A DNA stretch of 64,000 bases, taken from NCBI GenBank assembly GCA_038501785.1, contig JBAMJR010000085.1, positions 947,001-1,011,000 of the forward strand, written 5' to 3'. The position numbers and the translations under genes are program-made. The stretch is from Myoxocephalus aenaeus. Taxonomy: Eukaryota; Chordata; Actinopteri; Perciformes; Cottidae. Shown here in pieces: positions 1-45,081 of this stretch. The notes beneath the pieces are model-generated. The model was given only the letters and a program-made list of their open reading frames with translations. It ran no database searches and was not told the origin of the DNA. How positions within the stretch are numbered: the first letter of the stretch is position 1; the number at the start of each line of letters is the position of its first letter.

Positions 1-3000
1 CCATCGGTTTAATAAACAGGTTCAGATATTGGAAACTCATCAAAGTTGTGTTGCAGAGTGCACTGTGCTTATTACAGTAGTTTAATATATCATAACCCTT
101 CATTTAGCCCAATGAGTCAGTCACACAGATAGGCCGTGGTGAGGAGGAAAACCTGTAATGTAGTGACCAGGGTCGAGTTCACACTGGCAGGGCTGACCTG
201 TCAGCACACAAATATACAATTATGGTTGCCGTCTTATAAGTGTGTGTTTGCATGAGAGGGTTTGGAAGAGATGGGGGGGAGACTGGGTAGAGGTGTTTAC
301 CACACTTATGTAAGTGGGAACTTGAGCTCATCACTACTGCAAAGAGTCAACACAACTGCATGGAAGGCTATCTGCTCCAATAAACCTCATGTCCCCTGCG
401 TCATTTTCAGTCAGATCTTTGGTGTGTACTTTCCCAATGGCCGTCCGGCTGCCAGCAACAGCAAGCAGTTGGCCAAACAAACTGTAGCTAGCAGTTCATA
501 CTTCCAAGTGTAAAATGACCCCCTCCTTTTTAGCAAATGGGTGTCACACAGACTTTTTCTTGAAACATTTTGGAGATCTTTCACATTTTCTGTTTACTCT
601 TCTCTCCTTACCATTGTTTACTGTAATGACAATGGGACATGGCTCTACCATTCATTTTTCTAGCTTTGTTGCAGGATATTTATTTAAATGTCACTTGCTT
701 TCATTCTGGATACTTGTGTGTACAAAGATTCCACACCATCTGTCTAACATAAGGTAGCTTGCAGTGACTGATGGGCCATATGTCTCAACTTACAATACTA
801 ATGAACTAAATGAGCTGACAGCTTGATGAACTGCAATCTTGGTAGATACCCTCCAGAATTTGACAATCAGTTTAACATATAATTAATTTACTTACCCAAC
901 CCCCACTTACCCTACATGGCTCTGAGTCAATGATATCTGTACACGGCACAGGTGCACCAAGGGATATCTCTTCTGCATGCATGAATGTATGCTCGGCCTT
1001 ATCAGCCATGCGACCACAGCTTTTCAGTGTCGCTGTCTTAGCCAAAAGCTAATGCTAGCGCAGTCTTGACTTGATTGCGCAATAAAATGTAATTTAGTTT
1101 ATTTAAATGCTTTTCGGTTGTTGGAGTATTTTCCTCCATAACACTCCTTCCTTTATACAATGGGACATCAGACTATACGTTCTTACATTAAAGGTTTTTC
1201 ACAGTTTAAGGTTCCTAAATGTCTCTATGTGTCTCTATGTTGTTATCCACTGTGATGTAGGCGGGAGTCTCAGCTGATCTTCATGGCGACACCGCATGCA
1301 ACTGTTGTGAAATATACAACACAACAGTTGCTTAATCCTTTCCTCGGCCACCAGGAACGTCTGCACTTCAACAATTGTACGGCGTATTTACATTATTTAT
1401 TTATTTATTTAATGTCGGGTTTGTGCAGGAGGTTCAAGTTGCTATTTTAGTGACACTTCTCTCTGACCAATCAGTGCTCTGCAGTTTTATAACTCCACCT
1501 TTTCAGTATCGACTCATCTAGCTTGCAACCTTGACCGGGGTGATACCCAAAACAAAATACCGGGTACAAGCTACAACTTTTGGAAAAACAGTGCCGTACC
1601 ACGTAGTGTCCTTTGAGAGCCTTGGCAAGAAGGCTAGAGTGGTCAATGTTGTTAATGAACTCCTTGACACAGCTCTGTACAGTAAGTGCTAACACCAGTG
1701 CCCAGCTGTTTATATTTGCCCAGAGATCCTGGCCGTTCTCTAGGAGTGGAGATCCCTTGCTAGTCTTCCCATGTGAAGATCGGATACCCCAGCAACAAAA
1801 ATGGCCTGCGAGCCATCTTGCCAGGCAGTCTGACTGTCTGTGTTGGTGTCATTGAGACGTGCCTGGTACTTCCAGTCTCTCTTCTTTTTTTTGTCTCAAC
1901 GTACACTGACCCATCATTACTGCCATGTCAAGGAGACGAAAGCAACCAATCATATCCGGCCCAGTGGGACAAGCCCAACCAATCAGGTCTAGAATCCCCA
2001 TGGTAACTTGTGCTGGAAAGCCTACGCGCAACCAATAGGAACGGAGAGTGCCACTTAGCTATGAGAGTTTTTAATGGCCTGTTTCTGTTGTCATTAATAA
2101 AAGCACACAACCTCTGCTATAGAGACCGTTATAATTTCAGTGGCGAGCACAGTGCCACAGCATAACGACACCCTGATGCCATAATGCAAGGACACATGTA
2201 CAGTGATGTTTGTGTTCATTACTTTTCCATACACTGTCCAGGACTCGAGTCACTTATCAACAGAACAGTGGGAATGTGTTTTACCCTTCAGAGTCTCCTC
2301 TGCCTCTCCAGCCACCGCTGCTTTGACTTCATCCATTTGAGCACCCACCCTACCATTAGCTTAAAGTAGGTCACTCAAGGCCAGGAGGGAGCCAGACTCA
2401 AGTTTGCACGGTCACTAGCTCCCTTTTTTAGTTTAGCCTGCTTCTGCTAAGCTATACTATTCCTCGCTGCACTACGCTGTGCTGTATTCTGTTATGCATT
2501 ATGTAATGGCTGAGCAGTGACCGGTGTTTGTCACCCGTTTCCATGGTTTGAGGGGCTGAGAGTGTATCACAACAACCTGCCCCAACCTTGTGCATTGTGC
2601 TGGGGGGTACTTTCGTTTTCTCTCTCTAGGTCTCGTTGCAGTCTGTCGTAATCTTTCACTCCCTCTGTAACCCTATCAAAGCAAATGGCTGCAGCCAATA
2701 CGTCTTGCAAAAATACATTATTTTCATGCATATATTTTGTCACCATTTGTTTGGAAATACGACAAGTGTTCACATTGTCTGTGCAGCAGGTATTGTTTTA
2801 TATTGAAATATAGTCCATTAACTACCATTCCAATTTTGGTGCGGATGACGTTGGTAATTAATAAGACATTACTTTGATCAATAATTGATTGTCTTTCATT
2901 AAGTAGCATGAAGTTCAGCCTGTGCCGACTTGCAGGGTAAGAGGAGGAGCACAATATAATATAGGTTGTTATGGATGCAAGCAGGACAAGTCTCCAAAGG

Positions 3001-3709
3001 CTCTCAAGTTGTTTTGACTATCTCTACATTGATTTAGATTAGGATCACAACATGAATTCATACCATGACCTAGTAGCATTAAATTGCAGAGTAAGCCCTC
3101 AGCCAGCTTGTCACTTTAGATCCCACACGTCCCAACATGAATTCGTACTTAAGATCTCGTGCTCTGTGGCCTGATTTCAGAAAGAGCAGACGAGATATTA
3201 TTGTTACATTCCATTTTTGAGTGACTTACAAATCACGACAGGTAAAGCAATCTCAGAGGCACTCGGTAAACAGGGACACATGTTGTGATCATAAACCCAC
3301 TCTGCTCTTACTGTGGGCTTTGCCTGGTATCGTGTAACGAACGGGCTTTTCTTGGTACGTGGTTGAGAGCGCAGTCTGGTGCTGTGGGCAAAGCTCCGTG
3401 TTCTCATTTCAGTGTCTCTGGGGAGAGCTGCACCATCAGAGAGAAATGATTGAATCTCTTTCTCCGCTCCATTTTCACTCATTTCTCCCGGAGTGGATCA
3501 ACCTATGCCCCCAGCACAGGATTGTGCGTGTGTATATATATGTGTGTGTGTTTTGTATGCATATGCACACGTTAGCAGGCTCACACACCTACAGTATATA
3601 AGTGGATTCCACATAATTCTGCCTTTTGGAGTTTGCAGTCAATCCATTAAATTCTGTATGTGTGTTTTCATAGAGGTTGTCTCTGTGTGTTCATTTATTT
3701 TTTCTTCAG
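1..3709. other. Upstream intron of ncoa2, no coding exon seen
   Basis: This stretch ends at a pyrimidine-rich 3' splice site (tttattttttcttcag, AG at 3708-3709) just before the exon with the ncoa2 start codon. It is therefore probably the last 5'-UTR intron, with the promoter and earlier non-coding exons outside the window. Open frames here are short, lack recognisable domains and lie on both strands. A repeat-like fragment sits near 1.4-1.65 kb and short GT/TA-rich tracts near 3.53-3.6 kb. I see no gene. Confidence 0.6.
1437..1640 (-). repeat. Fragment of a dispersed teleost repeat (probable non-autonomous DNA transposon)
   Basis: The stretch with gaccaatcag, cagtatcgactc, gaccggggtgatac and gtgccgtacc resembles, on the opposite strand, a repeat I recall as abundant in many teleost genomes (accaatcag, then a GAGG-type motif and GTACC repeats). 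The match is from memory, the borders are approximate, and no terminal repeats or target duplication were found. Confidence 0.35.
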
Positions 3710-37725
<34,016 letters not shown>

Positions 37726-38382
37726 TATTTATTCGAGTGACTCTTATTTCATGTGATTAAAACCACATAAAAAAAAAAATCTAAGGCCTCCATGCATTGT
37801 ATTTTCCCAAAATCTAAAAACCGCACAACAGACTCAAACGGCGAACAAAGTAAATTACAATATATATATGTATATATATATATTCAAATAAATACAATTA
37901 AACTTTCAAATATATATATTTTAGGTGATGCATTAGATATAGCCTCAATAAGGATTAGACGACTAGAAAACCATTACATTCAGAATTGTTGCGAGTTTTT
38001 GGTTTGGATTCATGCGTAATTAAATCGCCTAAATTAACGATATAAATGTATGAATACGTTTATTTCTTAGATGTTGGGGCAAAAATATAAACCAATGACA
38101 CACCAGCATTTGTCTGCTTGCAATACTCAATACAAATACAAGCAAAGGAAATTAAAATGAGCCATATTGATACAATAGAATTACCATTAAACTCAATGAC
38201 AAGCACGAGATCCGTATAATGTGCGGTCGAAACTAAATCAAAGTATTGATGGAGCTTCGTCGCAGTTTTACTCGTTTTGTTGATGAAGTTTAGAGCCGAG
38301 AGAGAAGATTTGCGCCGATAAACGACCATTCTCTCCTCTAATTCACCACATCCAAGTCATAACAGGGGTCCTTCAGATACAA

Positions 38383-38430
<48 letters not shown>

Positions 38431-38690
38431 GCGTGTGTGTGTGTGCGTGTGCGTGTGTGTGTGTTGGGGTGGGGGAACCTCTCTCAACCGGCCTCATTGT
38501 AGCAGAGGCAGGCAGACGGGTGTGTGAGGTTAACGGGTGGGCTGTCCCTCCCTGAGAAGATGTATTCCTGCGGGACATTGAGATGCATGAGGTCGAGCTG
38601 ATTCCTGGCCAATAGGAAGGAGGAGCGGGGAAGACCTGGCTGTACAGTAGCGGTGCCCTCAGATGACCACCGACCACCGTTCCTGCAGCA
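37726..38690. promoter_or_regulatory. ncoa2-prdm14 intergenic region and probable prdm14 promoter
   Basis: Only about 1 kb separates the end of ncoa2 from the likely start of prdm14. The first half is AT-rich with a TA/TG patch (37860-37920). Then comes a compound GT array (38385-38464) and a GC-richer block (38480-38740) with a CCAAT box (38609-38613) in tggccaatagg. No TATA box was recognised. The promoter call is by position. Confidence 0.45.
38385..38464. repeat. Compound (GT)n/(GCGTGT)n microsatellite
   Basis: GT units interrupted by GC-GT variants, about 200 bp upstream of the probable prdm14 promoter block. Confidence 0.9.
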
Positions 38691-38699
38691 CATTGCGCA

Positions 38700-38837
38700 C
38701 TCTGGAGTGTAGACCTGCTGCGCGTGTACCTGCACAGTGTGGAGATGTTGTGTTTGATTTTAAGAAGCGGGGTTGTTAAGACTGAATCCTGGACATGACG
38801 GACACAACTTTGAAACGTCAGTAATTTATTTCACGAG
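38700..38837 (+). other. prdm14: Probable prdm14 5' non-coding exon
   Basis: A strong donor (CACGAG|gtaagc at 38837/38838) follows GC-richer sequence and lies upstream of a matching acceptor 40 bp before the prdm14 start codon. It holds a short uORF (ATG 38795, stop 38822-38824, nine codons). The exon start is a guess. Confidence 0.4.
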
Positions 38838-39686
38838 GTAAGCTTCTTCTTTTTTTCTTCCAATTTACGTTAATTTACTGCACTTTTATAAAGGAACTCA
38901 CTAAATTATCTGACTCAAAAAAACTACTACAGGATTAAGATAATCAAATGTGTGTTTTGTCACAAAGCATGCCACTCATTAATTCCCTTTAAATGTAGTC
39001 TTCTGTTTAATTCAACTTTTTTTTAATTGTTTATAATCATTTCCTTTCCGCAAATATTGCTCCAACATTTCCCCTCCTTATATCTTTTTTTCCCCCCGCA
39101 CTGACAGTAATTGTAAGGTCTATAAAAAGCTTCATTAATGCTGACCTCTGCTCTGGCTGACTGTTCTTTAATTATAGTGTCATGACCCTGATTTGTCTCT
39201 CTATTTACTGGCTGATTGGTAAACGGTTCCTAAAAAAGAAAACACCTCATTTTAGCCGCTCGTTTAACGCCGCTGATGAACATCTGACGTGTGTCTCTGT
39301 GTCCTCTCAGCTGGAAATATTGCAAAATCGGCTGTTCAATTTCACCGTGGACTGTTTTGACTTATTGCGCAATAGATGTGTTCAATGTTTTCGTCTGCAG
39401 TTGTCCATATTTCTTCCTTTGCTTTTTTGAAATTCTGGATGCGTTTTAGAAGTTGTAGATTCAATAAAATAGTGTTATATGAATCCAATTTACTACACTA
39501 AGATGAGTATTTTAGCTACCATGTGTTGGATGCGTATGTTAAAGGATTACTCACGTTTAAAAAAGAAAATCAATTCAGGGGGTCAACCTCTCTTGATGTC
39601 ATGTTTAGATTTCTTGCATTAAACTTTTATACCTCACCCTCACTTCCTCTCCCACCCTCCTCTTCTCTCTCTCCCTCACCCTGAAG
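38838..39686 (+). other. prdm14 5' UTR intron (inferred)
   Basis: 849 bp, AT-rich, ending in a long pyrimidine tract and ctgaag at 39681-39686. No coding exon. Confidence 0.4.
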
Positions 39687-40360
39687 GGTCCACGTCTCCA
39701 TCTGAACATCCCCCCTCGGTGCTGTCATGTCGGTGTCCCTGTCCAGCATCCCTGTCGTGCTGAAGGACAAGAGCTGCTTCCCAGCCGGCATGCTGAAGGG
39801 CAGTCCGGCTCGAGGCTTCTACCCGGCCCCTCTCCCCGGCCCGCACCACCCGCACCACCACCACCACTACATGGACTTCTTCCCGCGGACTCACAGCCTC
39901 CTCCACCCGCTCAAGTCCCTCGGCCGCCTGGTTTCGGACACTCAGGCGACCCTGCCGCTCCACCTGCACGGCGGCGCGCCTCCGTTCCACCAGCAGCACC
40001 CGTCGTTCCTGCACGGACACATGTTGAGCGCCTCCGGCATCCCTTACCTGAGCCAGATGTTGCCCGGACAGCCGCTGTACTCCAAGCCGGAGGAGCTGGC
40101 CGCCGTGGTGACGGAGCACGCCGCCGGTCCGCTGTCCTCGGACTTCAGCAGCCCGTCCAGCGAGAGGTCTTCCTGCGCGTCTTCCTCCGCCGCCTCGCCG
40201 CCCAAACACAGTTTGTTTCGCCTCCAGTCGCTGGAAAAAGCGCGCGCGTCTTATAACTTTAGCGAGGATGACTTGTTCATGGTGCTCTACGGGTACTCCG
40301 GCAGCCAGGAGCGCTCCGTGGGTCACGCGATATCCGGACTGGCCCTGCCCGAAAAGTCAG
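39687..40360 (+). CDS. prdm14: prdm14 coding exon 1 (start codon 39727)
   Basis: Acceptor accctgaag|GGTCC, donor GTCAG|gtgaga. ATG at 39727 is the first in the exon and opens MSVSLSSIPVVLKDKSCFP. A His run (HHPHHHHHYMDFF) follows, and near the end come YNFSEDDLFMVLYG and VGHAISGLALPEKS, which match human PRDM14. The exon is GC-rich. Phase 1 out. Confidence 0.92.
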
Positions 40361-43300
40361 GTGAGACTTCTGCCTAAGTTATGGGATGTTCATTTAGTTT
40401 CACATGAGACGATGGAACGGGATAGTTTGGCCTTTTTTGTGTGCCTAGAAATGGCCTTAAATATATGGACAACTCACTGTCTGCTGACTGTAAGGGCCAA
40501 TAGTGCTTATCACGTTGAACTCATAATTAGTTATTAACTGCTCTAGTTCCTCCAGAAATTTGATTTATTAACCCATTCATTTTTGTATCCCCCATTGGCT
40601 CATTTGTGTTTGTTTTCTTTTTCAGTTTCTGACTCTCACACTCATCCACTGGACAAAGAAACGCTTGAACTTCCTGAAGGTAAGACTTTTATTTCATATA
40701 CAACTTTCATTCTGTGTGTCTGGGTTGATGGAGGCGCGGCAGAGATTTGACTCTGTTTTGGGACTCTGTGTCTCAGGGCTAACCGTCGTGCAGGCAGCTT
40801 GGGGAAACGTGTCCCACTGTGGAGTTTTCACTGACAAAAGCAGCATCCCTCAAGGCACGCGCTTCGGACCTTTCCAGGGGAAAGTGGTCAACACCAGCGA
40901 GATTAAAACATACGACGACAACACTCTAATGTGGGAGGTAATGTGTTGCAATTCCTCTTCCAAATCCGGTGTATATAGCCAATCAGGAAATTAATCAGAC
41001 AATTTTAACTTAATGGGATGTCTGCTTCAGGTGTTTGAAAACGGCCGGCTGAGTCATTTCGTTGATGGCAGAGGAGGCTCAGGAAACTGGATGTCTTCTG
41101 TGAAGTGCGCTCGTTTCCCAGAGGAGCAGAACCTCATCGCTGTGCAGATCCAGAGTCAGATCTTCTACGAGGCCTGCAAAGAGATCCGGCCCGGACAGGA
41201 GCTGCTGGTGTGGTATGGAGACTGCTACATGCAGTTCCTCGGCATCCCTCTCACCCTGAAAGACCCCAGAGAAGAACACGGCATGGTTCCTCCTCCTGAA
41301 GGTCAGAACCCAACCTTCTGCTGGTTCGCCTCTCTGATCCTCTGGTTTTTACCGCCGCATTAAACGTATTGCTTCTGTATTCTCCTCAGATAGCGATGAG
41401 GGTTTCAAGTGTGACAGATGCGGGAAGGTGTTTGCATACAAGTACTACAGGGATAAACATCTGAAGTACACGCGCTGCGTGGACCAGGGCGACCGGAAGT
41501 TCCCCTGTCACCTCTGCACCCGATCTTTCGAGAAGAGAGACAGATTGAGGATCCACATTCTACACGTTCACGAAAAACACAGGCCTCATAAGGTACTGGA
41601 ACAGTGCGTGTGCATGTACGTTGCATTTATTCCATCCCTGTATATTGCCAGGCCATTACGTCATTGCATCGCGCAGTAAAGTCGACAGGTTTATGCAACA
41701 GTTGATGTGGTGCTGAAGGGACAGCTCCCTACAGCGTCACTTAGAAACGGATGCTTCGGCTTTTTATTGGGCCTCTTAAAAAAGGCAAATTATTGCAAGA
41801 CCTTTAGTTGGCTTTCAGCCTGAAGCATCACAACTATATATCAATACAAATAAGTTATTAAAAAAATCAATATAAAGCCACAATTGTTATGCAAAACACA
41901 CACAAAACATGAGTTTAGGTTAACTTGTCTTCCAAAGATATGACACATTTAAATGACTAAATAACTTTAACTCATACTGATGTGTTATGTTGTGTGTTTT
42001 CTGTCTGATCCGCAGTGCTCGGTGTGTGGAAAGAGTTTCTCCCAATCGTCCAGTCTCAACAAACACATGCGCGTGCACTCTGGAGAACGGCCATACAAGT
42101 GTGTGTACTGCAACAAGGTAGGACGCCTTTTTGTTTTCATTTAATAATATATTTTTACCACAATTATCAGAACTGTGTTATATTGTCACATGCGATATCG
42201 TTGTAAACTGTAACGGCATAATATATTTTATAATTTAAATTTAAGTTTGACACATTGTAAAAACAAATAGTTTTAGAAGTTAGATTGTTGATGCTGAATA
42301 GAAGAGTCACAAATCTTCTGGTTTCCGGCCGAGACTTCAACTAATGGAAGTATTCATCTTCATGATAGTAATGTTTTTAGTCTTCTTGTCCTCCTCATTA
42401 CTCCTCTTCTTCTACGCGTTTAAAACCTGCAGCCCGCAGTTTGGATCCATTTAGTGCTTCCTCATTTCATGGTGCATTTGGCTCGAGCCCCTCATTATTG
42501 TGGCTCTCTGCGGGCACGCTCCACGGAGACACTTACATGCTAATTATCGCCAGATGTACACCCACCCTTTTGTCTGCTGAGATTATACTTTTAATTTACG
42601 GCCCTGGAATGAGCAGAAGTTTGTTTTTGGTCCTTTCTTCTCGATGCCCTCCTCCTTTTTTTAATGCACCCGGGGAAGGTTTTGTTTAACCTAATCCCCT
42701 TTCTCCTTATTTGGACAATTTAAGCAATATGGAGAATTTATAAGAGCTAGGATTCGTTAAAAAAAAAAAAATCTCAGACTCATTTTTATTTATTTGTTAT
42801 CAATAATGATACATAAATTAATTAAACAATAGAATATAATTGCAAGAGATGACACTTCAAACCCATTTAGCTGAACGAGCTGAAATAGCCTAAATTAAGA
42901 AACAGACAGGCGCGTGCATGGGATAATAAAAAATACCATAAATAAAATACCAGGGCTCATCTATGTTATTTATCTTCCCTCTCGTCCAGGCCTTCACTGC
43001 TTCCAGTATCCTGCGAACACACATCCGGCAGCACTCCGGAGAGCGGCCCTTCAAGTGTAAGCACTGCGGGAAGGCCTTCGCCTCGCACGCCGCCCACGAC
43101 AGCCACGTCCGGCGGACCCACGCCAACAAGGACAAACCGCAACCCTGCGACCTGTGCGGGGCGACTTTCAAGGATGAACAGGAGTTTACATATCACATGA
43201 AGACTCATAAAAGTAAGGAATTGTTTTTCCATCACAATATATTGAAATATTATTTGTTTACATTTAATTAGCTGGATATGATTCAAAATGGGTTATCTTA

Positions 43301-43658
43301 AGTGATTTTAGAAACGCATTGAAACAATCGAATATTAAGAGTTTTCATCGCCTCTATTTTGCAAGTATATTTGTTGTCTTTATTATCAAATACAGATGAA
43401 TAAATATTAGGATACAAAAGGATAATTTTGTAGCATTGCATCCTCCTTGAAACATGTTATTTTATTGGGTTATTTTCTCACTCTCCAGATAGGCAAATCT
43501 TGGACAGCACACTTGTTCCTCCTTCTCCAGGAAGTGCATTACAGAAGGGATCCGTGGATCCAGCGAGGGACAATCCAAAAATACAGAACAACGCCGGACA
43601 AAACTTTCCTTACACTGGCTTAACAGTTTTAAATCCAGAGTATCGGCCTTGGAACTGA
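39687..43658 (+). CDS. prdm14: PR domain zinc finger protein 14, whole coding gene
   Basis: PRDM14 is a nuclear DNA-binding regulator that represses differentiation genes in pluripotent and germ cells with CBFA2T-family corepressors; in zebrafish it also acts in motor-neuron development. The join of 8 exons from ATG 39727 to stop 43656-43658 gives 1818 nt and 605 residues; I recall 571 for human. Seen in order: a His/Pro-rich N-terminus, the conserved FSEDDLFMVLYG block (about residues 178-190), the PR domain (about 230-365, RFGPFQGKVVNTSEIKTYDD and ELLVWYGDCYMQFL), and six zinc fingers (about 380-548) of which the first is C2HC (CDRCGK...HLKYTRC). All introns are GT-AG with matching phases. 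A 57-codon last exon adds a tail after the sixth finger, where human PRDM14 stops. It follows ncoa2 on the same strand, as in mammals. Confidence 0.95.
40626..40679 (+). CDS. prdm14: prdm14 coding exon 2
   Basis: Acceptor ttttcag|TTTCTG, donor GAAG|gtaaga. Encodes VSDSHTHPLDKETLELPE; human has SDSLPQTLDKDSLQLPE. Phase 1 in, phase 1 out. Confidence 0.92.
40777..40937 (+). CDS. prdm14: prdm14 coding exon 3, PR domain N-terminal half
   Basis: Acceptor tgtctcag|GGCTAA, donor GGGAG|gtaatg. Encodes GLTVVQAAWGNVSHCGVF and GTRFGPFQGKVVNTSEIK. Phase 1 in, phase 0 out. Confidence 0.95.
41031..41301 (+). CDS. prdm14: prdm14 coding exon 4, PR domain C-terminal half
   Basis: Acceptor ctgcttcag|GTGTTT, donor TGAAG|gtcaga. 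Encodes VFENGRLSHFVDGRGGSGNW and ELLVWYGDCYMQFLGIP. Phase 0 in, phase 1 out. Confidence 0.95.
41390..41592 (+). CDS. prdm14: prdm14 coding exon 5, zinc fingers 1-2
   Basis: Acceptor ctcctcag|ATAGCG, donor CATAAG|gtactg. Encodes FKCDRCGKVFAYKYYRDKH and FPCHLCTRSFEKRDRLRIH. Phase 1 in, phase 0 out. Confidence 0.95.
41593..42015 (+). other. prdm14 intron 5
   Basis: 423 bp, nothing recognised. Confidence 0.7.
42016..42117 (+). CDS. prdm14: prdm14 coding exon 6, zinc finger 3 and start of finger 4
   Basis: Acceptor gatccgcag|TGCTCG, donor AACAAG|gtagga. Encodes CSVCGKSFSQSSSLNKHMRV and the linker HSGERPYKCVYCNK. Phase 0 on both sides. Confidence 0.95.
42118..42989 (+). other. prdm14 intron 6
   Basis: 872 bp, AT-rich with an A run near 42760. 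No exon seen. Confidence 0.7.
42990..43212 (+). CDS. prdm14: prdm14 coding exon 7, zinc fingers 4-6
   Basis: Acceptor ctcgtccag|GCCTTC, donor CATAAAA|gtaagg. Encodes AFTASSILRTHIRQHSGERP, FKCKHCGKAFASHAAHDSH and CDLCGATFKDEQEFTYHMK. Phase 0 in, phase 1 out. Confidence 0.95.
43489..43658 (+). CDS. prdm14: prdm14 terminal coding exon 8, C-terminal tail
   Basis: Acceptor ctctccag|ATAGG. Encodes NRQILDSTLVPPSPGSALQK and ends in NPEYRPWN before TGA. No domain recognised. The phase matches the exon 7 donor. Confidence 0.8.
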
Positions 43659-43984
43659 GCAAAGACTGTACTGAGTAAATCCTGACAAAGAAAACCCTTC
43701 TCATTGTGTGTAATATGATACAAGTATCACAAAAGACTATCTATACAGGAGCAGTGTGGTAATACCATGAGAGATAGGTCGGATCTCGTCATTTTTCTTT
43801 ATGTAAATGCTGCTTAAGAAAGAAAACATGTTATATAGTAGGCCTATTCAAATAGGCTCATCATAATTTAAATTGTAGTCAAAAATGTGTCTAAATCTAT
43901 TTATAATATGTTATAATATGATGTCTGTTGTTTTCTGGTTTAAATATTTTACTCTGTGATTGTTTGTGAACACATTGTGATTCC

Positions 43985-44065
43985 TAATAATAATAATACT
44001 AATAACACTGTTATTATTGTTATTGTTATTAATGTTATAATATAATATTATGATTATTATTATGT
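43985..44065. repeat. (ATA/ATT)n low-complexity tract
   Basis: aataataata on one side and gttattattgttattg on the other could pair as a hairpin in the 3' UTR. Confidence 0.75.
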
Positions 44066-44146
44066 TGGGTTTTCTTGCATCGACAAACGCTTGAAAAGCA
44101 AAGCTATTTTTTATCATTGTAGAGTTGAGCCTATACTTGTGTACAA

Positions 44147-44152
44147 AATAAA
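44147..44152 (+). terminator. prdm14: Likely prdm14 poly(A) signal (AATAAA)
   Basis: aataaa in acaaaataaatg, about 490 bp after the stop, followed by T-rich sequence. Confidence 0.6.
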
Positions 44153-44585
44153 TGTTATACCCTCTCTTAATTTATAATGTAAGATACCATTTTTTACTGT
44201 AATGTAAGTCTGTCAAAGCAATCGAAAGTGTCTTCGTTTGTTCCCTATGAGCGTCAGCTTTTTCATGATTAACAAATAAACAATAAGCGCATGGAAACGA
44301 GTGTTGGTTTTGGTTATTAATGTCTGAATTGAGCAGATCCTTAATTGAAATCTCAGCTGAGAACAAATCAAAATACTGAAGGATTTTTGTCAGAAATGTG
44401 GCAGACAATACGATTTTTAAATGAAAGGATTTCATTCCCTCCAAAAGTTTAATGAAATAAATTACAGGTTATTTCCGTTATGATTTTTTCTTCTTCTTCC
44501 TTTTGTTGTGTCATCTCTCCAAAAGTGCTGTCCATCAGTTTTGTTAAATAATTCAGATAAAGCTACATGGATGCAGACGATTGCA

Positions 44586-44587
<2 letters not shown>

Positions 44588-44658
<71 letters not shown>
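44588..44658. repeat. (TG)n microsatellite
   Basis: About 35 TG units. Confidence 0.95.
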
Positions 44659-44661
<3 letters not shown>

Positions 44662-44904
44662 GTTATGGACCCTGTGCCTTTATCACCTATGGTCAGTCCA
44701 GTCAGTGCATGTGTGCCTCTGTATGCATCCACTGTTCGGAGCGTTTATATGGAGCCAAGTGACGGATGGAAGACTGCCCGCTCACAGTATAGATGAACAA
44801 ACCCCGCACTGGACCAAATGAATGACAATAGAGTGCAGCAGTAAGGTGGTCTATTGCTCCTCACACAAAGGAACTCGGCATGACTGACATCTGCCCTCAC
44901 ACTG

Positions 44905-44941
44905 TCACCAACTGTCCCCCATGTGTTGTCCTGAGACAGAC

Positions 44942-45030
<89 letters not shown>
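44905..45030. repeat. Inverted repeat arm A: 39-bp unique sequence plus (GATA)n
   Basis: 44905-44943 is the exact reverse complement of 47557-47595. It is followed by about 22 GATA units. Confidence 0.92.
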
Positions 45031-45035
45031 TCTGC

Positions 45036-45037
<2 letters not shown>

Positions 45038-45080
<43 letters not shown>
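45038..45080. repeat. (GT)n microsatellite
   Basis: About 21 GT units, 7 bp after the GATA array. Confidence 0.92.

Positions 45081-45081
<1 letters not shown>

Larger units (their letters stand above)
43659..44170 (+). other. prdm14: prdm14 3' UTR
   Basis: AT-rich, containing a TAA/ATT-rich stretch (43985-44065). The poly(A) signal is at 44147-44152, with a second hexamer near 44275. Confidence 0.65.

Noticed and set aside
262..513. Open frame near the window start with an acceptor-like tcattttcag at about 400-410
   Set aside because: No family resemblance and no linked donor or coding neighbour; an unsupported 5' non-coding exon at best.
39676..40326. 216-residue minus-strand frame opposite prdm14 exon 1
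   Set aside because: Shadow of the GC-rich coding exon, Arg/Val-rich without domains.
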